64,000 nt of DNA from 40-80 sp964503665 (GTDB lineage Bacteria > Bacteroidota > Bacteroidia > Flavobacteriales_D > Crocinitomicaceae): NCBI GenBank assembly GCA_964503665.1, contig CAZDAR010000006.1:5713-69712 (forward strand), written 5' to 3'. How positions within the stretch are numbered: the first letter of the stretch is position 1; every line of letters begins with the position of its first letter. The notes below the pieces were generated by a model. The model was not told the DNA's origin. It ran no database searches and was given only the letters and a program-made list of their open reading frames with translations. Position numbers and translations under genes: made by a program. This document shows, piece after piece, positions 27,549 to 35,974 of this stretch.

Positions 27549-28712
27549 TTATTTTCCAAATACATAATAGAAAGTGAGGCGATAAACTATGTCATAATCT
27601 TTCCCTGCTCTACCAGTAATTCCATTATCTTGATTTTGATACCCATTGAACCAAACATTCGGCATAAAATGCACATTCTTTATAGGTGTAAAGTCTAAAC
27701 CAGCTGTTAGGAAAAGCTCCTTTGTATTAGGATTGTAGTTTTTTGAAAGTCCTGTATAGTTAGAGTAACTTGATTTATCGTAATTTAAATAGGGGTTAAA
27801 CACATCAGCTCTAGCAAAGAAACTTAGTTTATCACTGATTATTTTTCCTCTGACAAATACGGATACACCAAAGGAATTACCACTTAAGGTATCTTTTATG
27901 CCATTTTGCTCTGCTACAATATCTTTCTGACCATGATTCAAAAAGACTTCTGCGCCAACAGTAAATGATTTAGTTGTATAACCTACAAAAATCTTCATCA
28001 TCGTTCTGGAATGATGGAAATTCTGACGCCAATCTACTTTTTCATAATCTGCGTACACATCCACCAAAAGTTTCTTATCTAGAAAATAGCCATACACATT
28101 TCCATAAAACTTTTTGAATCGATTGTTTTCTGCCAAAGCTCCTCGACCGTTTCCAACCATTGCGTTATAACCAAAACGTTCTTTTTTATCAAACTTTCCT
28201 TGTAATGTCACGCCAAAATCATACGACTGTGTTCTTCTGATATCTATGATGGTTCTCTCAATTGAGCGATACGACCAAAATTTTTCTGATGTCTTTGAAA
28301 ATCCCGGCGTACCAGATTGTCCCACAACTAAATCTGTTCCTTTCCAAATATTTCTCCATCTGATGTTGGCATACTTTATAAAGAATGTCAGGTTTTTCTG
28401 TTGGTTCCAATCTTCAGCGGCAAGCAACACTTCTGTACTAAACTTCTTACTGATATTGAAATCGTAACCCAAATAAAGCCTCCGTAAAGCAAATGCATTA
28501 TCACTTGTTTTTACATTTGTATATTGATTCGATCCACCTCTTCCTAAAGAATCGCTATGTCCTTTGTAGAAATAATCTCCAAAAGCATAACCCCAAATTC
28601 TTCCCGTCATCGGAACGTGCTCATTGAATAATGAATCAGAGGCGGTTAGATATTGTGCATCGGCTGTAAAGCTTGAAATTGATATAAGTAATACGAATAA
28701 AATGTTTCTCAT
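27549..28712 (-). CDS. Outer-membrane porin at the head of the pst operon
   Basis: 387-residue beta-barrel protein with a signal peptide (1-19, ADAQ). The mature part alternates amphipathic strands with polar loops (ALRRLYLGYDFNISKKF, SYDFGVTLQGKFDKKERFGY) and ends in an aromatic strand (VYRLTFYYVFG), as expected for an outer-membrane barrel. Its position as first gene before pstS and a Pho-box-like promoter suggest phosphate or phosphorylated-compound uptake across the outer membrane, by analogy with OprO/OprP-type porins. I infer the substrate from context; the sequence itself only shows a barrel. Confidence 0.82.
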   Translation of the reverse strand: MRNILFVLLISISSFTADAQYLTASDSLFNEHVPMTGRIWGYAFGDYFYKGHSDSLGRGGSNQYTNVKTSDNAFALRRLYLGYDFNISKKFSTEVLLAAEDWNQQKNLTFFIKYANIRWRNIWKGTDLVVGQSGTPGFSKTSEKFWSYRSIERTIIDIRRTQSYDFGVTLQGKFDKKERFGYNAMVGNGRGALAENNRFKKFYGNVYGYFLDKKLLVDVYADYEKVDWRQNFHHSRTMMKIFVGYTTKSFTVGAEVFLNHGQKDIVAEQNGIKDTLSGNSFGVSVFVRGKIISDKLSFFARADVFNPYLNYDKSSYSNYTGLSKNYNPNTKELFLTAGLDFTPIKNVHFMPNVWFNGYQNQDNGITGRAGKDYDIVYRLTFYYVFGK

Positions 28713-28739
28713 CTATTTTGTTATTCTTTTAATTTGATA

Positions 28740-28747
28740 CAAAAATA
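28740..28747 (-). promoter_or_regulatory. -7 promoter box of the porin-pst operon
   Basis: The minus strand reads TATTTTTG followed by TATCA, a perfect TAnnTTTG match 27 nt upstream of the porin ATG. It lies 9 nt after the last heptamer of the 11-bp repeat array. Confidence 0.7.
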
Positions 28748-28752
28748 GGATG

Positions 28753-28796
28753 GAGATGTTACAGGCGTATTGAGCTATTATTACGATTTTGTTACA
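28753..28796 (-). promoter_or_regulatory. Putative Pho box: four 11-bp direct repeats upstream of the porin-pst operon
   Basis: On the minus strand, four consecutive 11-mers read TGTAACA+AAAT, CGTAATA+ATAG, CTCAATA+CGCC and TGTAACA+TCTC. Three fit YGTAAYA plus 4 nt; the third is weaker. The array ends 5 nt before the -7 box, in the place of a -33 element. The architecture (7-bp half-site plus 4-bp spacer, 11-bp period) is that of PhoB sites in other bacteria, although the sequence differs from the enterobacterial one. Confidence 0.72.
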
Positions 28797-28971
28797 TTTC
28801 TAAATTTGAAAAGCATAAATATCAATTAATCAACAATTTAAGTTTTAAGCAGGATATTCTATTATCTGCCTCCACCTTATTTAGTGTCTATTTTAAAATA
28901 ATAATGTCATTAAAACTTAATTTTATTGTAACCAACTTTCATGAAAAAGTGAGTTCATTTGCAAAAAAAAC

Positions 28972-29586
28972 ATGGAAATTTTAATTTTAAGCTTTGCTGC
29001 ATTATTCTCAATTATTAACCCACTTGGAACTGTTCCCATCTTTGTAGGATTAACGCAAAACAATACTCAAAAAGAAAAGCGCGTCATTGCTTTTTACACA
29101 GCTATTTATGTATTAGTCATTCTCTTACTTTCGTTTTATTTAGGCAAATACATCTTGCTTTTTTTTGGTATTAGTTTAGATGCTTTAAAGATTGCTGGAG
29201 GCTTAATTATTGCTTCTTCAGGATTTGCTTTATTAACAGGGAAATTTACAGAGCACAAGGGAATGAAACAAAGAGAGAAAGATGATGCTTTTAATCGTTC
29301 TGAAATCTCGTTAACACCATTAGCAATTCCAATGTTAGCTGGTCCTGGAACAATCAGTTTGTTAATCTCCTATCAGCAAGAATACGTTCTATTTTATGAC
29401 AAAATATTTATTATAATAGCTGTAGTATTAGTGAGCGCAACTATTTATTTCATACTCAAAAGTGCACATTTCATTGTCAAATTTATGGGAGCTTCAGGTA
29501 TTAATGCCTTATCAAGAATCATTGGTTTTATTGTTATTGCTATTGGAGTTCAATATGTTTTAGGTGTTGTAATAAAACTGTTTTAA
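28972..29586 (+). CDS. MarC family integral membrane protein
   Basis: 204-residue inner-membrane protein with about six membrane segments, of the MarC (UPF0056) family. It starts with the family hallmark FAALFSIINPLGTVPIF and repeats the theme in SLTPLAIPMLAGPGTISLLIS, reflecting the internal duplication of this fold. Family members are annotated as possible small-molecule transporters, but the physiological substrate is not established. It sits between the divergent Pho-box porin promoter and the TonB receptor promoter; a weak -7-like TTCATTTG (28954-28961) is the only promoter candidate, and no Pho-type repeats face it. Confidence 0.9.
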   Translation: MEILILSFAALFSIINPLGTVPIFVGLTQNNTQKEKRVIAFYTAIYVLVILLLSFYLGKYILLFFGISLDALKIAGGLIIASSGFALLTGKFTEHKGMKQREKDDAFNRSEISLTPLAIPMLAGPGTISLLISYQQEYVLFYDKIFIIIAVVLVSATIYFILKSAHFIVKFMGASGINALSRIIGFIVIAIGVQYVLGVVIKLF

Positions 29587-29600
29587 ATAATTAATGAAAT

Positions 29601-29633
29601 TGTAATTCCTGCGTAACTGTTTCGTAATAAGAT
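29601..29633 (+). promoter_or_regulatory. Putative Pho box: three 11-bp direct repeats upstream of the TonB receptor
   Basis: Three consecutive 11-mers read TGTAATT+CCTG, CGTAACT+GTTT and CGTAATA+AGAT. They match the repeats of the porin-pst promoter in sequence (YGTAAYn), period and orientation, and likewise end 5 nt before the -7 box. This links the receptor to the same regulator. Confidence 0.7.
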
Positions 29634-29638
29634 TGGGA

Positions 29639-29646
29639 GACTTTTG
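29639..29646 (+). promoter_or_regulatory. -7 promoter box of the TonB receptor gene
   Basis: GACTTTTG followed by TATCA matches TAnnTTTG except for the first base, and the flank matches the porin promoter. The transcript would begin shortly before the ATG at 29677. Confidence 0.6.
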
Positions 29647-29676
29647 TATCATAAAGAAAAAAAACAAAAATTCATT

Positions 29677-32394
29677 ATGATAAAAATCAGAAAATCAAGA
29701 ATAATTCAAAAATACATGCCGGTTATTCTATTTTTATTTTTCACATTATTCTCTACTACTCTTTTGGGTCAAACAGGTGTAATCAGAGGAAATATTAGTG
29801 ACTCCACATCGAAAGAGCCCTTAATTGGAGCAACCATTTTGATAGAAGGTTTGTCAATCGGAGCGATAAGCGATGATAATGGCGATTTTAGCATTAATCA
29901 AATTCCAATAGGCTCTTACCAACTGAAAAGTATTTATTTCTCCTATCAAACAGCTATTACGAATGCAGTAATAGTACGTTCAGGAGATACGACACACATA
30001 GCGATTGCATTGAGTCATGAAGAAAGCAATATCATCGAAGTTAAAGTTGTTGGGAGAATCAATCGTGAGTCTGAAACTGCACTTCTTATGGAGCAAAAAA
30101 AAGCGCTTATTTCAACACAAAGTATTGGTGCACAGGAATTGTCTCGAAAAGGAGTGGGAGATGCTGAGTCCGCTGTTGCCAAAGTATCAGGGGTTTCCAA
30201 ACAAGACGGCGATAAAAACGTTTTTATTCGAGGGCTGGAAGATCGTTATAATGTGACGTTACTGAATGGTTTGCCTATTCCTTCGGAAGATCCTGAATAT
30301 AAAAACATTGACCTTGAAATTTTTGGAACGGACATGATTCAAAATATCGGTATAAATAAAGTTTTTTCAGCACAAAACATCGGTGATGTCGGAGGTGCAA
30401 GCATCAATATCAATTCAAAGGAAATGATAAAAGAGTATGATCTTAGCGTGAATATCTCGACCGGAATTAATGCTTCAGTAATTGGAACAAAGTTTCAGAA
30501 ACTTTCAGGCACGAATTACTTAGGTATTTCCAATGCCAAACGTCCTGTTTCTAATCAATTTGAGTTTGCTAATAAGCTCGATCCTTCTTTAATGAAATTA
30601 CCACTTAATCAAAGTTATAAACTGTCAGGCGGAAAGCGTTTCAAATTTGGAAATAATGTATTGTCTGTTTTTGGTGTAGCGGCTCATAAAACCGCATTCT
30701 CATATACAGAAGGAATAGTTCGGAATACTAATACAGCAGGAATTATTTATCAAGACGAACAAGGAAGTCGCTATTCAAGTAAAATCGGTCAGTTGGGGCT
30801 TGCTAACGTGAAATATACGATAGGAAACAAACATTTTATCGCCTATAATTTCATGTTACTCCACTCAAACAGCCAATATATCGCTGAATATAGTGGTAAA
30901 GATGTGGAGAAATTTCAAGATAGCGAAGCAGGAATGGGTTATATGAGAAGACAACAAACGAACGATAATTTGCTTCTTACACATCAATTGTTATCCAAAT
31001 GGAAATTGACAGAAAAATTAAATATTTCCGCCGATTTCTCCTACAATTCTATCAAAGGACTTGAACCTGACCGTAGGGAAAATTATCTTTCACAAAAAGA
31101 TGATGGTACTTACGGATTAACGGGAAGTAATCGCCAGAAAAGATTTTTCTCGGAACTATTTCAAAAGGATTATTCCTCCAAAGTGATATTAGATTACAAA
31201 CTGAAAGATGCATATAATAGCGATTTTTCCAAAATATCTATCGGATTTAATGGCTACCTTTCCAATACAGATTTTGAAGCTGTTGAATATAACTTTTCTG
31301 CCGCTCCAGGTTCGTATACCATAACTGATATTACATTGGATAATGTTTATAATTCATCTAGTTATCAGGAGGGTAGATTTAAAATGACGAAGGGCGTTCC
31401 CAATTCATACAATGTATCGAAAAATAGTTATTCCGCATTTGCAGAAGGTGTTTACCAATTGACAAAATCACTTGTAGGAAATGTCGGTTTCAGATTTGAT
31501 TATGTGGATATGACAGTAGCGTATAATATCCTTGGCCGTATTGATACGAACATCATCGTGAAACCATATTATCTACCAAGTTTAAATCTGAAATACAACC
31601 TTAATGATAAAAACACACTTCGATTGGGTGTCAGTAAAACCTATACATTACCACAATCAAAAGAAATTTCTCCTTATCAATACGTAGATATCAGTTTTGC
31701 AAGTGAAGGAAATCCTAAGCTGCAACCTTCCGATAATTATAATTTCGATTTGAAATGGGATAATTACTTCAGTCACTCGGAAATTATTTCTGTTGCGCTA
31801 TTTTACAAACGTATTATAAATCCTATTAGTCGTGTCTACAAAGGTAATTCGGCAGGATTACTCACCTACGATAACATCAGTAAACATGCCGATGTTCTTG
31901 GTATAGAACTAGAAACAAGAAAGAATTTACACATTCAGAACCATACCTCCGAAAGTGGTACCAATAAACTTTCATTGGGTTTAAATGTTTCGTATATCTT
32001 TTCCGAATTGAAACTGGAACTAGTAAATACTCCAGAAAGAAAAACAAGTTTGGCGGGCTCGTCACCGTTTATTGCGAATATGGACATAACCTATACTTAC
32101 TCCAAAGATAAAAAGAGCCTGATGACTTCGCTTATTTATAATTATTTCAGCGATAAAATATACACCAATGGCACATTAGGATTTAAAGATGTTATGGAAA
32201 AAGGAAGATCGACGTTAGATTTCGTTTTTTCGTACAAATTCAATAGCAAATTAGGAATAAATATAAAGTCCGCAAACTTGTTGAATCCTTCTTTTACATT
32301 AGTCCGAGAAAGTAGTGTTACCAACGAAAAAATAATCCTTAGTCAATATAAAAAAGGAATGAACATCAGCCTGGGTATCAGTATTAATCTTTGA
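29677..32394 (+). CDS. TonB-dependent outer-membrane receptor
   Basis: 905-residue receptor. I start at ATG 29677 (MIKIRKSRII), since an upstream TTG at 29644 lies inside the -7 box. A signal peptide (to about residue 34, LLGQ) is followed by a carboxypeptidase-like regulatory domain (GVIRGNISDSTSKEPLIGATI), a plug with FIRGLEDRYNVTLLNGLPIP, and a barrel of about 22 strands ending in GMNISLGISINL. The N-terminal extra domain and size resemble nutrient receptors of Bacteroidota. Pho-box-like repeats and the adjacent pst locus suggest it imports a phosphorus-containing ligand. A beta-helix lipoprotein gene follows and may encode its surface partner. Confidence 0.92.
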   Translation: MIKIRKSRIIQKYMPVILFLFFTLFSTTLLGQTGVIRGNISDSTSKEPLIGATILIEGLSIGAISDDNGDFSINQIPIGSYQLKSIYFSYQTAITNAVIVRSGDTTHIAIALSHEESNIIEVKVVGRINRESETALLMEQKKALISTQSIGAQELSRKGVGDAESAVAKVSGVSKQDGDKNVFIRGLEDRYNVTLLNGLPIPSEDPEYKNIDLEIFGTDMIQNIGINKVFSAQNIGDVGGASININSKEMIKEYDLSVNISTGINASVIGTKFQKLSGTNYLGISNAKRPVSNQFEFANKLDPSLMKLPLNQSYKLSGGKRFKFGNNVLSVFGVAAHKTAFSYTEGIVRNTNTAGIIYQDEQGSRYSSKIGQLGLANVKYTIGNKHFIAYNFMLLHSNSQYIAEYSGKDVEKFQDSEAGMGYMRRQQTNDNLLLTHQLLSKWKLTEKLNISADFSYNSIKGLEPDRRENYLSQKDDGTYGLTGSNRQKRFFSELFQKDYSSKVILDYKLKDAYNSDFSKISIGFNGYLSNTDFEAVEYNFSAAPGSYTITDITLDNVYNSSSYQEGRFKMTKGVPNSYNVSKNSYSAFAEGVYQLTKSLVGNVGFRFDYVDMTVAYNILGRIDTNIIVKPYYLPSLNLKYNLNDKNTLRLGVSKTYTLPQSKEISPYQYVDISFASEGNPKLQPSDNYNFDLKWDNYFSHSEIISVALFYKRIINPISRVYKGNSAGLLTYDNISKHADVLGIELETRKNLHIQNHTSESGTNKLSLGLNVSYIFSELKLELVNTPERKTSLAGSSPFIANMDITYTYSKDKKSLMTSLIYNYFSDKIYTNGTLGFKDVMEKGRSTLDFVFSYKFNSKLGINIKSANLLNPSFTLVRESSVTNEKIILSQYKKGMNISLGISINL

Positions 32395-32556
32395 TACACT
32401 TTTCAATAGATAAAAGTATTAACTAAAAATAAGATAGTAATGGAAAAATAATAAAAGGAAAATGGTTGTAACCATCAGCCATTGCAAATAGAAAAATAGA
32501 AGTGGTTTTAAAATCAAAGAAAAAACAAATAAACAATAATTTAAAATTAAATCAAA

Positions 32557-33795
32557 ATGAAAACAATTAAAAATGTAACAAAAACAGCAACGGCTTTCTT
32601 AATGGCTTTAGTCCTTGTAGTAAGCTTAGTTTCTTGTAAAAAAGAAGGATGCACCGACAGTTCGGCTTTAAACTATAGTTCAAAAGCAAAAAAGGACAAT
32701 GGTTCTTGTAAATATGCCGCAGGTGAAAATGATCTAGTTGGAAGTATTTCAGGCACAAGGACCTTAGATGCCAATATTATTTACACCATTACTGGACCTG
32801 TAATTGTTGAAGATGGTGGTGTTCTAGAAATCCCAGCGGGGACAATTATTAAAGCTAAAAAAGGGTTTAATAATTACATTCTCGTTTTACAAGGTGGTAA
32901 AATTTATGCAAACGGTACAGCACAAAACCCGATTACTATGACAGCTGATATTGACAATGCTGAATCAGGACATTGGGGAGGTTTGATTATCAACGGTAAA
33001 GCACCACTTTCAGATGGAACTATTGGAAGTACTGAAATTAGTTCGGCTTTCCAATATGGAGGTACAGACATTAATGATAATTCAGGCATCATCACCTATT
33101 TAACTTTGGCCTACACAGGTGCGCGTTCAAGTGCAGATGTTGAGCATAACGGCTTAACATTAAATGGTGTAGGTGCAGGAACGACAATTGAAAACGTTTA
33201 TATTCTTCACGCTTCTGATGACGGAATCGAATTTTTCGGAGGTACTGTAAATGTTACAAACCTTTTAGTTGTGAATAGCGATGACGATATGTTTGACTTC
33301 ACTCAAGGTTATGCAGGTACATTGGAAAATGCGTATGGAATTTGGGAAGTTGGTTATTCAAGCACAGAATCAGATCCAAGAGGAATGGAAGTGGATGGTA
33401 ACTTAGACGGAAATTTCCCTACACAACTTGGACAATCCAATTTTACAGTAAAAAATGTAACATTTGACCTACGCTTGGTTCAAGCTACTGACGGCGATGT
33501 TTCGAATGTAACCAACAAAATGCAGGATGTTATTAAAATACGTAGAAGTGCGAAAGTAAATGTTATAAATGCACTTTTGAAAGGTTTAGGAACGGTTGTC
33601 GATTTAATTGATTTTAAAGATGGGAAAGGAGATGGAGACATTACATCAACGATTAGCCTAACGAACAATTTGACATCGGAACAAGTTTTAGGAAAACAAG
33701 TTAATCCTGAAACAGGATATGATAATGCCATCATTGAGTCTGGAAATACAGGATGTCCAACATCTATTTTCGCATGGACAAAGTATAATTTTTAA
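32557..33795 (+). CDS. Surface lipoprotein with right-handed beta-helix, probable partner of the TonB receptor
   Basis: 412-residue lipoprotein: signal peptide and lipobox LVVSLVSCKKEG (Cys at 27). A Cys-rich motif follows (GCTDSSALNYSSKAKKDNGS), a short repeat type common in Bacteroidota surface proteins and here present once. The rest (60-400) has beta-helix character, with rungs such as GVLEIPAGTIIKAKKG, HWGGLIINGKAPLSDG, GIEFFGGTVNVTNLLVVNSDDDMFD and ends in TKYNF. Several Asp-rich turns could bind metal. It lies 162 bp after the receptor with no terminator seen between, and ends at a strong terminator. I infer the ligand-binding role from the context; family not named. Confidence 0.8.
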   Translation: MKTIKNVTKTATAFLMALVLVVSLVSCKKEGCTDSSALNYSSKAKKDNGSCKYAAGENDLVGSISGTRTLDANIIYTITGPVIVEDGGVLEIPAGTIIKAKKGFNNYILVLQGGKIYANGTAQNPITMTADIDNAESGHWGGLIINGKAPLSDGTIGSTEISSAFQYGGTDINDNSGIITYLTLAYTGARSSADVEHNGLTLNGVGAGTTIENVYILHASDDGIEFFGGTVNVTNLLVVNSDDDMFDFTQGYAGTLENAYGIWEVGYSSTESDPRGMEVDGNLDGNFPTQLGQSNFTVKNVTFDLRLVQATDGDVSNVTNKMQDVIKIRRSAKVNVINALLKGLGTVVDLIDFKDGKGDGDITSTISLTNNLTSEQVLGKQVNPETGYDNAIIESGNTGCPTSIFAWTKYNF

Positions 33796-33850
33796 TTGAA
33801 ACAACGCTTTTAAAAGGGTTATAATTATCTTTTCATTGAACGTTTACTCC

Positions 33851-33884
33851 CTCCATTGGTTCATTTAACCAATGGAGTTTTTTT
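33851..33884 (+). terminator. Terminator after the beta-helix lipoprotein
   Basis: An 11-bp perfect stem (CTCCATTGGTT with AACCAATGGAG), a CATTT loop and seven T residues. Confidence 0.88.
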
Positions 33885-34038
33885 GTTTTAATGTCGATTT
33901 TCAAATTCGTTTGCTCTCGTCCATTAGATTCAAAATACTGCGTTTTGTGTTCTTTGGCTCTAAATAATTATACCCAAATAAAATCTTCGGAAATTTCAAA
34001 CAAAAAATACAATTATAACAAATCCCGCTTTTTTCGCT

Positions 34039-34046
34039 TACCTTTG
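34039..34046 (+). promoter_or_regulatory. -7 promoter box of lepA
   Basis: TACCTTTG is a perfect TAnnTTTG match, 22 nt upstream of the lepA ATG. Confidence 0.6.
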
Positions 34047-34068
34047 CAAGTTGAACTTATAAATCTAT

Positions 34069-35865
34069 ATGGAGAATATTCGTAATTTTTGCATCATTGC
34101 ACATATTGACCACGGAAAGAGCACATTAGCCGACCGATTGTTACAATTTACAGGAACAATTTCAGATCGCGATATGCAAAATCAAGCTTTGGACGATATG
34201 GACTTGGAGCGTGAACGTGGTATAACGATTAAAAGCCACGCAATTCAAATGAATTACAAATATAAGGGAGAGGAATATGTATTAAATCTTATTGATACTC
34301 CCGGACACGTCGATTTTTCGTATGAAGTTTCTCGTTCTATTGCTGCGTGTGAAGGCGCTTTATTAATTGTAGACGCTACACAAGGTATTGAAGCTCAAAC
34401 AATTTCAAATTTATATCTCGCTATCGAGCATGATTTAGAAATTATTCCGATATTGAATAAAATGGACTTGCCAAGTGCCATGCCAGAAGAAGTAACCGAT
34501 CAGATTGTCGAATTAATTGGATGTGATCCTTCTGATGTAATTCCAGCATCCGGAAAAACTGGACTCGGTGTAGAAGATATTCTGACCGCTGTTATTGAAC
34601 GTATTCATCCACCAACAGGTGATGTAGATGCGCCTTTGCAAGCGATGATTTTTGACTCTGTATATAATTCATTTAGAGGTGTTATCGCCTACTTCCGAGT
34701 AAGAAACGGTGTGATTCATGCAGGTGAAAAAGTGAAGTTCTTCAATACAGATAGAACCTACAATGCTGACGAAATTGGTATTTTAAAAATGGGATTGGTT
34801 TCCAAAAAAGAAGTAAGAGCTGGCGACGTTGGCTATATTATTTCAGGAATCAAACAAGCCAATGAAGTAAAGGTTGGAGATACAATTACCTCTGTTGCAA
34901 ACCCATGCCAAACGCCTGTCAAAGGGTTTGAGGACGTTAAACCAATGGTTTTTGCAGGGATATATCCTGTTGAGACAGATGAGTACGAAGAGTTACGTTA
35001 TTCCATGGAAAAACTGCAATTGAATGACTCCTCTTTGGTTTTTGAACCAGAGTCATCTGCTGCGTTAGGATTTGGTTTTCGATGTGGATTCTTAGGAATG
35101 TTACATATGGAAATCATTCAAGAGCGTTTAGAGCGTGAATTTAACATGACCGTTATTACTACCGTTCCAAACGTTTCTTACTACTGTTATATGGACAGAG
35201 AGCCAGATACAAGAATCATCATTAACAATCCTTCTGAACTTCCTGATCCTTCTGCTATTAACCGTATTGAAGAACCTTATATTAGAGCGCAAGTCATTAC
35301 TAAATCTGAATATGTCGGATCGGTGATGAAATTATGTATCGATAAACGAGGTGAGTTAAAAAATCAAGTGTATCTGACCCAAGATCGCGTTGAAATAACT
35401 TTTGAAATGCCTTTAGCAGAAATAGTATTCGACTTTTATGATCGTTTAAAATCTATCTCCAGAGGATATGCTTCATTTGACTATCATCCAGTAGATTATA
35501 AACAATCAGATCTCATTAAAATGGATTTGATGTTAAACGGCGAGCCATTAGACGCTTTATCTGCATTAGTTCACAGAAGCAATGCGCATGATTTAGGAAA
35601 GAAAATTTGTGTCAAGTTGAAAGAATTAATTCCTAGGCAACAATTTGAAATACCAATTCAAGCAGCTATCGGAGCTAAGATTATCGCAAGAGAAACGATT
35701 AAAGCACTAAGGAAAGACGTTACTGCAAAATGTTATGGTGGTGATATCACTCGTAAACGTAAATTGTTAGAAAAACAAAAAGAAGGTAAAAAGCGTATGC
35801 GTCAAGTTGGTAGAGTAGAAGTTCCTCAGGAAGCATTTATGGCGGTATTGAAGTTGAATGATTAG
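34069..35865 (+). CDS. lepA: Elongation factor 4 (LepA), ribosome-associated GTPase
   Basis: 598-residue translational GTPase. G1 is AHIDHGKSTLADRLL, G2 lies in ERERGITIKSHA, G3 is DTPGHVDF, G4 NKMD and G5 in IPASGKTG. Domains II, III and V follow (FRCGFLGMLHMEIIQERLE) and the LepA-specific C-terminal domain is present (GGDITRKRKLLEKQKEGKK, VPQEAFMAVLKL). The length matches the family. Own promoter; the next gene, an MFS transporter, follows after 109 bp. Confidence 0.97.
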   Translation: MENIRNFCIIAHIDHGKSTLADRLLQFTGTISDRDMQNQALDDMDLERERGITIKSHAIQMNYKYKGEEYVLNLIDTPGHVDFSYEVSRSIAACEGALLIVDATQGIEAQTISNLYLAIEHDLEIIPILNKMDLPSAMPEEVTDQIVELIGCDPSDVIPASGKTGLGVEDILTAVIERIHPPTGDVDAPLQAMIFDSVYNSFRGVIAYFRVRNGVIHAGEKVKFFNTDRTYNADEIGILKMGLVSKKEVRAGDVGYIISGIKQANEVKVGDTITSVANPCQTPVKGFEDVKPMVFAGIYPVETDEYEELRYSMEKLQLNDSSLVFEPESSAALGFGFRCGFLGMLHMEIIQERLEREFNMTVITTVPNVSYYCYMDREPDTRIIINNPSELPDPSAINRIEEPYIRAQVITKSEYVGSVMKLCIDKRGELKNQVYLTQDRVEITFEMPLAEIVFDFYDRLKSISRGYASFDYHPVDYKQSDLIKMDLMLNGEPLDALSALVHRSNAHDLGKKICVKLKELIPRQQFEIPIQAAIGAKIIARETIKALRKDVTAKCYGGDITRKRKLLEKQKEGKKRMRQVGRVEVPQEAFMAVLKLND

Positions 35866-35974
35866 AAAATTTGAATTCTAATCATTATCTTCCATTTTCG
35901 TTTTGTTAGCGGAATGGTAAAAAAAGTTTTTTCTCCAATTTCTACCGTATTTTTACAAATTCTTATATTAAATT

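Noticed and set aside
27432..27698. 88-codon plus-strand frame over pstS and the porin end
   Set aside because: It is antisense to two well-supported genes.
28921..28971. Possible Pho box before the MarC-family gene
   Set aside because: One TGTAACC occurs, but the following 11-mers do not match and the -7 box is imperfect.
32395..32556. Possible Pho box before the beta-helix lipoprotein (one TGTAACC inside an ATGGTT-GT-AACCAT inverted repeat)
   Set aside because: There is only one heptamer and no 11-bp period, and the lipoprotein can be transcribed from the receptor promoter.
33891..34085. Short open frame (64 codons) before lepA
   Set aside because: It overlaps the lepA start and promoter in another frame and has no coding character.
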